Shown one piece after another: positions 36,848 through 46,502 of a stretch of DNA of 64,000 nucleotides. The position numbers were made by a program, and so were the translations under genes. The DNA is from Mannheimia haemolytica. GTDB lineage: Bacteria; Pseudomonadota; Gammaproteobacteria; Enterobacterales; Pasteurellaceae. The notes below the pieces were generated by a model, which was not told the DNA's origin, ran no database searches, and was given only the letters and a program-made list of their open reading frames with translations. The DNA is taken from the NCBI RefSeq assembly GCF_004342115.1, contig NZ_SMAC01000012.1, positions 1-64,000 of the forward strand. Direction: 5' to 3'. How positions within the stretch are numbered: position 1 is the stretch's first letter; each line of letters opens with the position of its first letter.

Positions 36848-38344
36848 ATGGAATTTAGTGTCAAAAATGGCAGTGTTGAGAAACAAAGAACCGCCTGTTT
36901 GGTTGTTGGTGTCTATGAACCCCGCCGATTATGTTCTGCCGCAGAACAGCTTGATAAATTAAGTAACGGCTATATCAGCACATTACTGAGAAGAGGAGAT
37001 TTAGAAGGCAAAGCAGGGCAAACCTTACTCTTGCATAATGTGCCGAATGTACTCGCTGATCGAGTATTATTAGTCGGCTGTGGAAAAGAGCGTGAATTAA
37101 CTGAACGCCAATACAAACAAATTATTCAAAAAAGTGTACAAACTATTAATGAAACCGGCTCAATGGAAGCTGTCAGCTTTTTAACCGAACTGCACGTTAA
37201 AGGTAGAACACCTTATTGGAATGTGCGATTTGCGGTAGAGGCAATCCAAGAACAACTATATGCCTATAACGATTTCAAAAGCATCAAACCTGAAGTTCGC
37301 CGTGAATTACGCCGTGTGATTTTTAATGTCGCACACCGTAAAGATCTTCCTGATGCCGAACGAGCTTTAGAACACGGAAAAGCCGTAGCACTTGGAATCA
37401 GCCACGCTAAAAATGTAGCAAATTGTCCGCCTAATGTGTGTAATCCTCACTATTTAGCCGAATTGGCTAAGGGTTTAGCCTACGACTATCCTGCCATTTC
37501 AACTACCATTATTGATGAAAAACAGATGGCAGAATTGGGAATGAATGCTTACTTAGCGGTTTCCAGAGCCTCTGAAAATGAGGCCTTTCTTTCAGTGATT
37601 GAATATAAAGGCAACCCGAATGCTGATGCGAAGCCGATTATCTTAGTCGGCAAAGGAATGACCTTTGACTCTGGCGGTTTATCCATTAAACCTGCGGAGG
37701 CGATGGACGAAATGAAATACGATATGTGCGGAGCTGCTACTGTTTACGGTACAATCAAAGCAATTGCCGAGATGAAATTACCACTCAATGTTATCGGCTT
37801 ACTCGCCGGCTGTGAAAATGCGGTTGATGGCAAAGCCTATCGACCGGGGGATATTCTCACTACAATGTCTGGTTTAACCGTTGAGGTACTCAACACCGAT
37901 GCAGAAGGACGTTTAGTGCTATGTGATGCTCTCAGCTATGTAGAACGTTTTGAACCGGAATTAGTGATTGATATTGCTACCCTAACTGGTGCTTGCATGA
38001 TTGCCTTAGGTAATCATAACAGCGGGCTGATGTCACCTCATAACGGTTTAGCAAACGAACTCTTAGCTGCCGCAGAGCAAGCCGATGACAAAGCGTGGCG
38101 TTTACCTTTAGGGGAAGAATATCAAGAACAGTTAAAATCTAACTTTGCTGATCTTGCTAATATCGGCGGACGTTTAGGCGGAGCCTGTACTGCCGGTCAA
38201 TTCCTCTCTAACTTTACAAAGAAATATACTTGGGCGCATCTAGATATTGCCGGCACGGCTTGGAAATCTGGGGCAGCCAAAGGGGCGACCGGCAGACCGG
38301 TATCCTTACTAACACAATTTTTGATCAATAAAGCCCAGGTCTAA
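36848..38344 (+). CDS. pepA: leucyl aminopeptidase (PepA)
   Basis: A 498-residue M17 hexameric zinc/manganese aminopeptidase. The metal-binding and catalytic motifs are visible: [17 protein letters not shown] (Lys and Asp), and NTDAEGRL with Asp/Glu ligands followed by the bicarbonate-site region. The start follows GGAGGAAAA. E. coli PepA also binds DNA in Xer recombination and carAB control; whether this protein does is not visible. It ends with the uptake-sequence hairpin at 38356-38397. Confidence 0.96.
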   Translation: MEFSVKNGSVEKQRTACLVVGVYEPRRLCSAAEQLDKLSNGYISTLLRRGDLEGKAGQTLLLHNVPNVLADRVLLVGCGKERELTERQYKQIIQKSVQTINETGSMEAVSFLTELHVKGRTPYWNVRFAVEAIQEQLYAYNDFKSIKPEVRRELRRVIFNVAHRKDLPDAERALEHGKAVALGISHAKNVANCPPNVCNPHYLAELAKGLAYDYPAISTTIIDEKQMAELGMNAYLAVSRASENEAFLSVIEYKGNPNADAKPIILVGKGMTFDSGGLSIKPAEAMDEMKYDMCGAATVYGTIKAIAEMKLPLNVIGLLAGCENAVDGKAYRPGDILTTMSGLTVEVLNTDAEGRLVLCDALSYVERFEPELVIDIATLTGACMIALGNHNSGLMSPHNGLANELLAAAEQADDKAWRLPLGEEYQEQLKSNFADLANIGGRLGGACTAGQFLSNFTKKYTWAHLDIAGTAWKSGAAKGATGRPVSLLTQFLINKAQV

Positions 38345-38355
38345 CCCTCACAAGC

Positions 38356-38397
38356 GGTCTGATTTTATCGAGTTTTTGCAAAAAGAAAATCAGACCG
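38356..38397 (+). terminator. hairpin after pepA that includes an uptake sequence
   Basis: GGTCTGATTTT (38356-38366) pairs with AAAATCAGACC (38387-38397); ACAAGCGGT overlaps the left arm. Confidence 0.65.
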
Positions 38398-38517
38398 ATC
38401 CTCTTCATACGACCCTATATTCTTTTTAGTTATATCAAATAAATTCCAGCTACTAGAAAAGCGATTAAAAATAAGTATGATAAATCCCAATCTCAATACT
38501 TATTAAGGAATATCACT

Positions 38518-39465
38518 ATGACTATCTATGCAGACAACTCATACTCAATCGGCAATACCCCGCTGGTGCGTTTAAAGAATTTTGGCAACGGCAATATTGT
38601 GGTAAAAGTGGAAGGGCGTAACCCAAGTTTTAGCGTGAAATGCCGTATTGGTGCGAATATGGTGTGGCAAGCAGAGAAAGACGGTATTCTAACCAAAGAC
38701 AAAGAAATTGTAGATGCAACCAGCGGTAACACTGGAATTGCCTTGGCTTATGTAGCAGCCGCTCGTGGTTATAAATTAACGCTCACAATGCCGGAAACAA
38801 TGAGTACCGAGCGTAAACGCTTATTGCGTGGCTTAGGAGTAAATTTAGTCTTAACCGAAGGGGCAAAAGGAATGAAAGGAGCGATTGCGAAAGCTGAAGA
38901 AATCGCGTCTTCCGACCCAGAGCGCTATGTTACCTTAAAACAGTTTGAAAACCCGGCAAACCCGGCAATTCACCAACAAACTACCGGTCCTGAAATTTGG
39001 GATGCAACTGAAGGTAAAATTGATGTATTAGTGGCAGGCGTAGGAACAGGTGGCACTATTACCGGTGTTTCCCGTGCTATTAAGCAAGATAAAGGCAAGC
39101 AAATTATTTCAGTGGCGGTAGAACCGAGTGAATCGCCGGTCATTACGCAAACTTTAAACGGTGAAGAAGTCAAACCGGGCCCGCACAAAATTCAAGGCAT
39201 TGGTGCAGGTTTTATTCCGAAAAACTTAGATTTATCACTGCTTGACCGTGTTGAACAAGTTTCAAGCGAAGAAGCGATTACAACCGCACGCCGTTTAATG
39301 GCAGAAGAAGGCATTTTAGGCGGTATTTCATCAGGTGCTGCCGTTGCTGCCGCAGATCGCATCGCTAAACTACCTGAATTTGCCGATAAATTAATTGTAG
39401 TGATTCTGCCTTCAGCCTCAGAGCGTTATTTAAGTACGCTACTGTTTGAAGGGATTGAAGCGTAA
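38518..39465 (+). CDS. cysK: cysteine synthase A
   Basis: A 315-residue PLP enzyme making cysteine from O-acetylserine and sulfide. The cofactor lysine lies in [12 protein letters not shown], the phosphate-binding loop is GTGGTITG, and the substrate loop is [11 protein letters not shown]. Length and motifs fit CysK rather than CysM. The gene is monocistronic, followed by a hairpin at 39482-39506. Confidence 0.95.
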   Translation: MTIYADNSYSIGNTPLVRLKNFGNGNIVVKVEGRNPSFSVKCRIGANMVWQAEKDGILTKDKEIVDATSGNTGIALAYVAAARGYKLTLTMPETMSTERKRLLRGLGVNLVLTEGAKGMKGAIAKAEEIASSDPERYVTLKQFENPANPAIHQQTTGPEIWDATEGKIDVLVAGVGTGGTITGVSRAIKQDKGKQIISVAVEPSESPVITQTLNGEEVKPGPHKIQGIGAGFIPKNLDLSLLDRVEQVSSEEAITTARRLMAEEGILGGISSGAAVAAADRIAKLPEFADKLIVVILPSASERYLSTLLFEGIEA

Positions 39466-39481
39466 TATTAAATTAATATAA

Positions 39482-39506
39482 AAATGCCGGCTGATGTCGG
39501 CATTTT
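39482..39506 (+). terminator. terminator after cysK
   Basis: AAATGCCG and CGGCATTT form a stem followed by TTTTATT, 16 bp after the cysK stop. Confidence 0.85.
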
Positions 39507-39650
39507 TATTGCAAACAAGCGGTTATTTTTTATAAAAAATTTGCAATTTGTCTCCTATTGCGTTATTCTTCGCCACATCTTTACGGTTGGCCGTATCTAA
39601 TCAATATCAACAAATCCAATCTTAATTAATCACAATTTTACATTCAAATT

Positions 39651-40913
39651 ATGCATCTTACTCAACTTAAAAACACCCCTGTTTCAGAGCTTGTGGAAAT
39701 GGGTGAAAATCAAATGGGCTTAGAAAATCTGGCTCGTTTACGTAAACAAGACATCGTATTTGCTATTCTTAAACAACACGCAAAAAGCGGTGAAGACATT
39801 TTCGGGCAAGGCGTGCTTGAAATTCTACCGGACGGCTTCGGTTTCCTCCGCTCATCAGATAGCTCATATTTAGCCGGCCCTGATGATATTTATGTTTCTC
39901 CAAGCCAAATCCGCCGTTTTAACTTACAAACTGGCGATAAAATAGAAGGTAAAATTCGCCCACCAAAAGAGGGAGAACGCTATTTTGCCCTACTGAAAGT
40001 TGATTCAGTTAATGATGACAAACCGGAAGCCTCTCGCAGTAAAATTCTCTTTGAAAACTTAACCCCTCTGCACGCCAATTCTCGCTTAAAAATGGAGCGT
40101 GGCAATGGATCAAAAGAAGATTTAACCGCTCGTATTTTAGATTTAGCCGCCCCAATCGGTAAAGGTCAGCGAGCGTTAATTGTTGCCCCGCCAAAAGCTG
40201 GTAAAACCGTGTTACTGCAAAATATTGCACAAAGCATCACCCATAATCATCCTGAATGTGAGCTTATCGTATTATTAATTGATGAGCGTCCGGAAGAAGT
40301 AACAGAGATGCAACGCACCGTACGTGGTGAAGTAATTGCCTCAACCTTTGATGAACCGGCAACCCGCCACGTTCAAGTTGCGGAGATGGTAATCGAGAAA
40401 GCAAAACGCTCGGTAGAGCATAAAAAAGATGTGGTGATTTTATTAGACTCCATCACTCGTTTAGCCCGTGCCTACAACACCATTACCCCGGTTTCCGGCA
40501 AAATCCTTTCCGGTGGTGTGGACGCTAACGCCTTACATCGTCCAAAACGTTTCTTCGGTGCAGCCCGTAATGTGGAAGAAGGTGGCAGCTTAACCATTAT
40601 CGCAACCGCACTTGTGGATACCGGATCAAAAATGGACGAAGTGATTTTCGAGGAGTTCAAAGGTACGGGTAATATGGAATTACACCTCTCACGCCGTATT
40701 GCTGAACGCCGTATCTTCCCGGCTATTGACTTCAACCGCTCAGGTACTCGTAAAGATGACCTCTTAATGGCAGCAGACGAACTCCAAAAAACTTGGATGT
40801 TACGCAAAGTCCTCAACCCAATGGACGAAGTAGATGCTATCGAATGGCTAATCGACAAATTAATGATGGCAAAAACTAACGAAGAGTTTTTCGAGATTAT
40901 GAAACGTTCGTAG
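39651..40913 (+). CDS. rho: transcription termination factor Rho
   Basis: A 420-residue hexameric RNA helicase. The N-terminal RNA-binding OB domain carries GFGFLRS and [15 protein letters not shown], the P-loop is [11 protein letters not shown] near residue 180, the Walker B is [15 protein letters not shown], and the R- and Q-loop regions are present. Its 5' leader has no clear ribosome site before ATG (39651), only A/T-rich sequence. E. coli rho is autoregulated by attenuation in its leader; the 185-bp upstream gap could serve the same role, but no element could be identified. Confidence 0.98.
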   Translation: MHLTQLKNTPVSELVEMGENQMGLENLARLRKQDIVFAILKQHAKSGEDIFGQGVLEILPDGFGFLRSSDSSYLAGPDDIYVSPSQIRRFNLQTGDKIEGKIRPPKEGERYFALLKVDSVNDDKPEASRSKILFENLTPLHANSRLKMERGNGSKEDLTARILDLAAPIGKGQRALIVAPPKAGKTVLLQNIAQSITHNHPECELIVLLIDERPEEVTEMQRTVRGEVIASTFDEPATRHVQVAEMVIEKAKRSVEHKKDVVILLDSITRLARAYNTITPVSGKILSGGVDANALHRPKRFFGAARNVEEGGSLTIIATALVDTGSKMDEVIFEEFKGTGNMELHLSRRIAERRIFPAIDFNRSGTRKDDLLMAADELQKTWMLRKVLNPMDEVDAIEWLIDKLMMAKTNEEFFEIMKRS

Positions 40914-40920
40914 AACATAA

Positions 40921-40947
40921 AAAAATCCCGCTTAACGCGGGATTTTT
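40921..40947. terminator. bidirectional terminator after rho
   Basis: AAAAATCCCGC and GCGGGATTTTT form a stem with A and T tracts, between convergent rho and the DUF218 gene. Confidence 0.88.
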
Positions 40948-40973
40948 ATCAATAGCAGCTGTCAATAAAGTAA

Positions 40974-42092
40974 CTACTTAAAATCCCCCAACTCAAACAA
41001 CCCCATTGATCTCGCCACATTTACATAAGTATAAAGTGCCTCGATTTTGGCTTTTCCCGGTGTTGCCGGCTTGCCACCACCAACGGAATCCATCTCAATC
41101 GGATAACCAATGTGCTGTGCATAACCTTTGAGAACCGCTGTTGCACGAGGGATATGTTGTAACGTACCGATACCTAATACTTTCTTGCCATTATAGGTTT
41201 GCATCAGCTTGATAATCCCAACCGCATTTCCCGGGGTATCTCTGGCAACAGGATCAAGTAGCAAACGGTCTTTTTCAATACCATTTTCGCTAAGCCATTT
41301 TGCCATCACATCAGCCTCAGCAAATTCCGTTTTCACAGCACCGCCACTGACGATAATTTTTGCTTGCGGAAATTTTTGTGCCATCTCTTTGGTTTTCTGT
41401 AATCGATCTAACAACAGCGGCGAAGGTGTGCCGTCTTTGTTTGGCGTAGAACCAAAAACGGCAATCGTATCAGGGATCATTGCTGTCTGTGGTTCATTAC
41501 CGTAGCTTGCCGCCAGCGTTTGTTCGGTAAAGGCAAAAAAGTCTGTCATTCGTTGTGCGACTTCGGGAGCAAGCTGTTTCAGTGCAGAAAGACGAGCCGT
41601 TTCTTGTTCAGTATCTTCTAGCACCCTTGAAGCTAATACTGTCATCGCAAGAGCGTGAACATCACGGGGGTTTTGGCGCAAAATTTGGTCGAGCTGAGAA
41701 AGTGCTTCCCGATACTCTTTATTGACGAAATACGCCTCTGCTTGTAAACGGTAAGTGTTAAGGTAGGTCGGCTTCTCTTTAACTTTCTGATCAAGCGAAG
41801 CATACATCGCTTGCCAATACCAACGGCGGAAATTCAGCACATCCTCTTTTAGATAAGGGTCATCAACATAGTCTGGCGCATATTGAATAACTAAATGCTC
41901 AATCGGCGCTCCTCGACCATCTTCTTTACCTTTTGGTGCAGGCAGTACTTTTGCTAATACAAAGTTAAACGCCTTATCATATTGACTGATATTGTCTTGG
42001 CTCAAATAATCAGCTGGTATCGCCCAGCTATTTACACTTATCAAAGAAAGGCTTAAAGCAAGGGCAGAAAGGGTTGTTTTGATTTTTTTCAT
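40974..42092 (-). CDS. exported TPR and DUF218 (YdcF-like) protein
   Basis: A 372-residue protein with a cleavable signal peptide (residues 1-24, ending NSWA), so periplasmic. A region with TPR-like helices (about 95-155, including TYRLQAEAYFVNKEYREALSQL) precedes a DUF218 domain (about 205-365) with IIVSGG, FAEADVMAKWL, RDTPGNAVG and HIPRA. It aligns along its whole length with residues 1-370 of the upstream barrel fusion and is plainly a paralogue that lacks coiled coil and barrel. DUF218 proteins such as ElyC and SanA affect envelope or peptidoglycan lipid carriers, but a specific role cannot be read here. It is 12 nt after the barrel gene. Confidence 0.85.
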   Translation of the reverse strand: MKKIKTTLSALALSLSLISVNSWAIPADYLSQDNISQYDKAFNFVLAKVLPAPKGKEDGRGAPIEHLVIQYAPDYVDDPYLKEDVLNFRRWYWQAMYASLDQKVKEKPTYLNTYRLQAEAYFVNKEYREALSQLDQILRQNPRDVHALAMTVLASRVLEDTEQETARLSALKQLAPEVAQRMTDFFAFTEQTLAASYGNEPQTAMIPDTIAVFGSTPNKDGTPSPLLLDRLQKTKEMAQKFPQAKIIVSGGAVKTEFAEADVMAKWLSENGIEKDRLLLDPVARDTPGNAVGIIKLMQTYNGKKVLGIGTLQHIPRATAVLKGYAQHIGYPIEMDSVGGGKPATPGKAKIEALYTYVNVARSMGLFELGDFK

Positions 42093-42104
42093 AGAGGCTC
42101 CTAT

Positions 42105-44252
42105 TTACCATTGATAGTGATAATTTGCGTGTAATCCGTATGAACGCTTCAATGCATCCCCGTGTAACATTGATCCTTCGATTGCAAAATAATGGCGATT
42201 TCCAACTGCTTGTACCCCAATACTGATTACATTCCGATGACGATCAGATAAACTATCTAAGGTATCAATATGACGATTTCGAAAACGATAGCTAATATCA
42301 GCATAAGGTTTAAGTTTGATTGCATTGAGTTCAATCACTTTTCCTAAACGTAGCCCTGTCCCAGCCCAAAACATTCGTGCTGATCCAGCTTTTGCCCAGC
42401 CTAATTGCAGCTTTGGCGTAATTTGCCATTGATGACTCATCACGATATTTCTTCCAATTTCACTACTCAGACTGTATGCATTATTATCACGTTTTGTTAC
42501 ACCAGATTGATTAGTAAAATGACTGTAATTAAAAAAATTTGTCCAAAACAGACCACTTGTAGGACGATAACCAGCATAAATACCAGCAGATGTCCCTTTC
42601 ACTTTATGCGTCCTATTCTCAATTTGCCCCTGACTGATACCAAATACTCCACCAATAGACCAATTATGGGAAACCTGATGATCTAGCCCGATATGTAATA
42701 AGTGATAGTCTTCGGTTGAACGATTTTTTAAACGATATTTGGATAGACTATCCGAAAGCCATAAATTCCAATCTTGTGTATGTTCTATTTCTGCTAACCT
42801 ACGGTACAGATCATAAGTTGCTTGTTCCATCAAATTAAGCTGTACAACATAATGCTCGGAAAAAGGATTGTTCTGCTTTATTATTAAACGACTAAGGGCT
42901 TCCGTACTCTGTTTTAACTGCTCTTGCGTTTTACTAAGTTCTTTATTCAATTCCTCTTCAGCTTGCTGATGAGCCTGTTTTGCTGTTTCTAACGCCTGTC
43001 TGGCTACTTCCAGCTCATTTGCAGAATTTTCTGCATTTTTTACTGCTTGATCTCGCTCAGCTACCAATTTTTCTAAATAATTCTGCTGTGCTTTTTCCAA
43101 CGCTTCTCTTTGTTCTTTTTCAGCTTGTTCTTTGGCAAGCAAATTCTCAAAATCGCCCAAGGTAAATAACCCCATTGCACGAGCAACATTAACAAATGTA
43201 TAAAGAGCTTCACCTTTTTTATTTTTTTCATTAGGAGGAGAACCGCCTCCGGCAGAATCAATTTCCAATTCATATCCAATGGAATCCGCATAGCTTTTCA
43301 ATACAGACATTGCTCTCGGTAAATGTAAGATCGTACCGATCCCCAATACTTTTCTACCTCCATATTCCTTCATAAAATCAATGATACCGACAGCATTTCC
43401 CGGAGTATCTCGTGCCACATCATCAAGCAACAGTCTGCTTTCATCAACGCCATTCTCTATCAACCATTTTTTCATTACATCCGCTTCTGCATAGATATAA
43501 CGAACAGGTCCACCACTTAAAATAATTTTTGCATTCGGAAATTTCGCTGCCATTTCTTTGGTTTTCTCAAGACGTTGCAATAATCCCTTGCTTGGAGTAC
43601 CGTCTGGGTTAGGCGATTGCCCAAATACCGCTATGGTGTCGGGGATCATTGTTGTTTGAGGCTCACTACCATAGCTGGCAGCAAGCATAGTGTCTGTAAA
43701 ATGTAGATATTGCTGCACCTTTTGCGCAATACTTGGAGAGATTTGATAAAGCGCTAATAAACGCTCGGCTTCAGTATTAGGATTTTCCAATACCCGACTT
43801 GCAACCACACTCATTGCCATTGCATGAACATCATTAGGGTTACGCCGCAGAATTTGATCCAGTTGAGATAATGCTTCTTGGTATTGCTTATTGATAAAGT
43901 ACGCTTCCGCCTGTAATCGGTAAGTATTTAAATAATCGGGCTTTTGTTTCGTTTTTAAATCCAATGACGTATAGAGATCTTGCCACTGCCAACGGCGAAA
44001 ACGAATAACATCCTCTTTAAGATAGATATCATTAAGATAATCTGATGCATATTTCACCACCAAATTCTCAATCGCTTCACCACGCCCATCTGCTTTTGCA
44101 ATAGGCGCAGGTAGTGGATTTGCGAGGAAAAAATTAAAACGGGCATCAAATTGCCGAATATTATCGTTACTTAAATAACCGTCAGCATAAGCCGATAAAG
44201 GTAAGGCTGAACCTAATATCAAAGCAAGATAAGAATAACGCAAGCGTTTCAT
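42105..44252 (-). CDS. TPR-DUF218 passenger fused to an autotransporter-type barrel
   Basis: A 715-residue protein. Residues 1-23 are a signal peptide; TPR-like helices lie at about 100-150; a DUF218 domain lies at about 205-360, with SGGP (246-249), EADVM, RDTPGNA (281-287) and HLPRA (310-314). Residues about 370-455 form a charged coiled coil. The rest (about 465-715) is rich in alternating beta strands, has Gly/aromatic patterns of an autotransporter barrel, and ends in Trp (YHYQW), as outer-membrane barrels do. The barrel is short by autotransporter standards. The predicted topology puts the DUF218 domain at or outside the outer membrane. Start and upstream regulator stop overlap as TAATG. 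Confidence 0.8.
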   Translation of the reverse strand: MKRLRYSYLALILGSALPLSAYADGYLSNDNIRQFDARFNFFLANPLPAPIAKADGRGEAIENLVVKYASDYLNDIYLKEDVIRFRRWQWQDLYTSLDLKTKQKPDYLNTYRLQAEAYFINKQYQEALSQLDQILRRNPNDVHAMAMSVVASRVLENPNTEAERLLALYQISPSIAQKVQQYLHFTDTMLAASYGSEPQTTMIPDTIAVFGQSPNPDGTPSKGLLQRLEKTKEMAAKFPNAKIILSGGPVRYIYAEADVMKKWLIENGVDESRLLLDDVARDTPGNAVGIIDFMKEYGGRKVLGIGTILHLPRAMSVLKSYADSIGYELEIDSAGGGSPPNEKNKKGEALYTFVNVARAMGLFTLGDFENLLAKEQAEKEQREALEKAQQNYLEKLVAERDQAVKNAENSANELEVARQALETAKQAHQQAEEELNKELSKTQEQLKQSTEALSRLIIKQNNPFSEHYVVQLNLMEQATYDLYRRLAEIEHTQDWNLWLSDSLSKYRLKNRSTEDYHLLHIGLDHQVSHNWSIGGVFGISQGQIENRTHKVKGTSAGIYAGYRPTSGLFWTNFFNYSHFTNQSGVTKRDNNAYSLSSEIGRNIVMSHQWQITPKLQLGWAKAGSARMFWAGTGLRLGKVIELNAIKLKPYADISYRFRNRHIDTLDSLSDRHRNVISIGVQAVGNRHYFAIEGSMLHGDALKRSYGLHANYHYQW

Positions 44253-46195
44253 TATGATTTCTCCTTATATTGGGTGAAGAAGTATTTATAACTTTTTACA
44301 TCTAACCAACAAAGTTGATTAAGGATAAAATTTGTTTGTGCTATTTTATTAATAATATTCAAAATCATTTTTAATTTTTGTGGTTGCTCAATGACATTAA
44401 GACTCATCACAATAAATTTAGTATAACCATATAAAGTGAAATCTTCTTTATTTTTAAAATAATAGATCTCAAATTTTTCTACCGAGGCATTGAGTTGATA
44501 AAATAGTTTAATCTTGTCTTGTTTATTTTCTAAAATAATCTGTTCGTAATTAAGATATTCTTGCTCAAGATGAAACTCATTTAGGCGATATTGTGCTTCA
44601 ATTTCAATCGATTTAATGCTAGGCAACACCTCATCATATTGATAAGCGTGATAAAATACTTCGTTGAGTGATGTTGCATATTCATTTTCATTTAAACTAC
44701 TGTCAGCAAAATAAATAGGCTTATAGGGAATAGCCATATTTTTTCCATATTCATTACAGAGATAGTAGTCATAAGGTTTATCTTCCATTATGGCAAGCTC
44801 ATATAGCACTTTGGTTTCAATTTTCAAAATATAGTCGGAAAAGTACCGCTTAATATTCCGTTTTAACTGTTGGGTGCTTAATCTGCCATTAAGGGCAATA
44901 ATCGCCAGTCGGAGCGGTTTACGTTCTAATTCAATTCGATTAACCATTCCGGAAAAAATATCAAAAATAAAATACTGTTCTCGAATAGATAGGCTATACC
45001 CGTAGTTTTTTTCAATGTCATCCACTAATTTTTCTACTGTATGAGCCAAAATTGGATTTCTATGTAGTTCTGTTTGGTTAAATAGCCCTAAATCCACATC
45101 ATCTGAAATGCTAAGCATCATTTTCATTGCGATAGGGATCAGCATTTTAAGCAAATCTTTACGGCAAGTGTCATCGTGAATTTCCGATAAATTTAAATAT
45201 GCAGAAAACTGAGTAAAAATAAAACGATGAATTTCCCAAGCCTTATCTAGCAACAATGGGTAATTATCCGAATTACAATCTTTAAAGCGGTAGAGATCTG
45301 TACTGGCTATCGCAATATAGGTCAGAAATCGAATAACTTCCGGATTAAACTCAAAACGACTGTCTTGTTCACGAAGCTGTTCCAGTAACTTAATTACAAA
45401 CTGATATTCATTCGTCTGTTGATAATTAAAATTTAACTTCGGTAACAATAACTCAGGCTGTTGATTATAAAAATAGCGTAAGTAAATAATAAACCGCTCA
45501 GCATAAATATCAGAAAATACTAAATTGAAATGAATAATTGTCTTAGCTAACCTTTCACGGATTTTTTCAGTCATAGGACAAGCAAAACACTGTTCAAATT
45601 CTTTAATTCCAAATGGATGTTCAAGCTGGGTAAAATATTTATATAATCGTACTGTGAGCATTATTTTACGATAACTTTCACCTACAATGTTCATTCCGTG
45701 ATAGGGTTTCGCTTCGAGTATCAATCCATATTTTCCTAACAAGGCTTTAACTTGACTAAATTCTTTTGTTAAGGCACTGGTAAAACTTAAATAAAGCTCA
45801 CTCTGAAAATCTTCAACTTTCAATGCACGCTGGCTCACCAGTAATCGGCGTAAAATCGCATTTACCCGAGACTCAAATTTATTATTTACCGTCATCGGCT
45901 GTGATATTTGGAAATACTGTTTTAGTTGCGTGTGTAATTCTTCAAACTGAATCAATAATTTATAGCCATAAAACGGTCGAGAAAAAATCTGAATGCCGTA
46001 AGGTTCAAGTTTTTCTTTTAATAACTTAATCTCTTTTTTTACCGTTCGTACTGAAAGCTGTAACTCCGTAGAAAGTGCATCACTATTAATAAATTGTTCA
46101 CTTCTTAACAGTAATAAAAATAATGATTGAAATCGACGGTTACGGCTTAATAGTGCCAATATCTTTTTTAAATCGGCTTGAATATCTTGCGACAT
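44252..46195 (-). CDS. BglG/MtlR-type PRD-containing transcriptional regulator
   Basis: A 647-residue regulator of the Mga/BglG/MtlR group. Residues about 15-75 hold a DeoR/HTH_11-type helix-turn-helix (SDALSTELQLSVRTVKKEIKLL). A second DNA-binding-like Mga segment covers about 90-175. Histidine-bearing PRD-like helical domains lie at about 180-430, and an EIIB-like fold at about 430-520 (AIIALNGRLSTQQLKRNI) appears without the phosphorylatable cysteine. Such proteins respond to PTS phosphorylation, and a mannose-type PTS operon lies 2.7 kb upstream. No RNA-binding antiterminator domain is seen, so it would act at DNA. It heads an operon with the two DUF218 genes. Confidence 0.8.
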   Translation of the reverse strand: MSQDIQADLKKILALLSRNRRFQSLFLLLLRSEQFINSDALSTELQLSVRTVKKEIKLLKEKLEPYGIQIFSRPFYGYKLLIQFEELHTQLKQYFQISQPMTVNNKFESRVNAILRRLLVSQRALKVEDFQSELYLSFTSALTKEFSQVKALLGKYGLILEAKPYHGMNIVGESYRKIMLTVRLYKYFTQLEHPFGIKEFEQCFACPMTEKIRERLAKTIIHFNLVFSDIYAERFIIYLRYFYNQQPELLLPKLNFNYQQTNEYQFVIKLLEQLREQDSRFEFNPEVIRFLTYIAIASTDLYRFKDCNSDNYPLLLDKAWEIHRFIFTQFSAYLNLSEIHDDTCRKDLLKMLIPIAMKMMLSISDDVDLGLFNQTELHRNPILAHTVEKLVDDIEKNYGYSLSIREQYFIFDIFSGMVNRIELERKPLRLAIIALNGRLSTQQLKRNIKRYFSDYILKIETKVLYELAIMEDKPYDYYLCNEYGKNMAIPYKPIYFADSSLNENEYATSLNEVFYHAYQYDEVLPSIKSIEIEAQYRLNEFHLEQEYLNYEQIILENKQDKIKLFYQLNASVEKFEIYYFKNKEDFTLYGYTKFIVMSLNVIEQPQKLKMILNIINKIAQTNFILNQLCWLDVKSYKYFFTQYKEKS

Positions 46196-46502
46196 AATAT
46201 TCCCTTATGTGTGTCAGAATTAAATAGGATTTCGTCAGCCCTTTCAATTTTAAGGCTTGCACGATATGTAGTGAATTAAGATATGATACCGAATTTATCA
46301 CTAGAAGTCCTAAATTAGGTTTAATTGGAGAAAAAGAATGAAGCGTAGAAAGGTGTACTTTTATATACAACAAAAAAGCTGCCTTTCAGCAGCTTTTTGG
46401 GGATAGTAGCATTACTAGTGCTGTAAACAACATCTTACAGGGAGCAGCTGGCAACTGTCCCGACTTTTTTATGCTACCTTTTTCGCTCACTTTGTCAAAA
46501 TC
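46196..46502. other. gene-free stretch between the regulator and the broken agp gene
   Basis: It holds a hairpin at 46373-46398 and the probable promoter region of the regulator. A shared 11-mer, TTGCACGATAT (46257-46267), also occurs before the PTS operon. A 22-codon plus-strand frame at 46338-46406 has a GGAG site but runs through the terminator and is probably not a gene. Confidence 0.6.
46373..46398 (-). terminator. terminator for the PTS-phosphatase transcript
   Basis: AAAAAGCTGC and GCAGCTTTTT form a perfect stem; on the minus strand it continues into a run of six T. It lies downstream of the broken agp gene. Confidence 0.8.

Noticed and set aside
46294-46400. small RNA candidate on the plus strand
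   Set aside because: The hairpin has its long T run on the minus strand, so it better terminates the agp transcript.
46338-46406. 22-codon plus-strand ORF with a GGAG site
   Set aside because: It overlaps the hairpin that terminates the minus-strand transcript, and it has no recognisable product.
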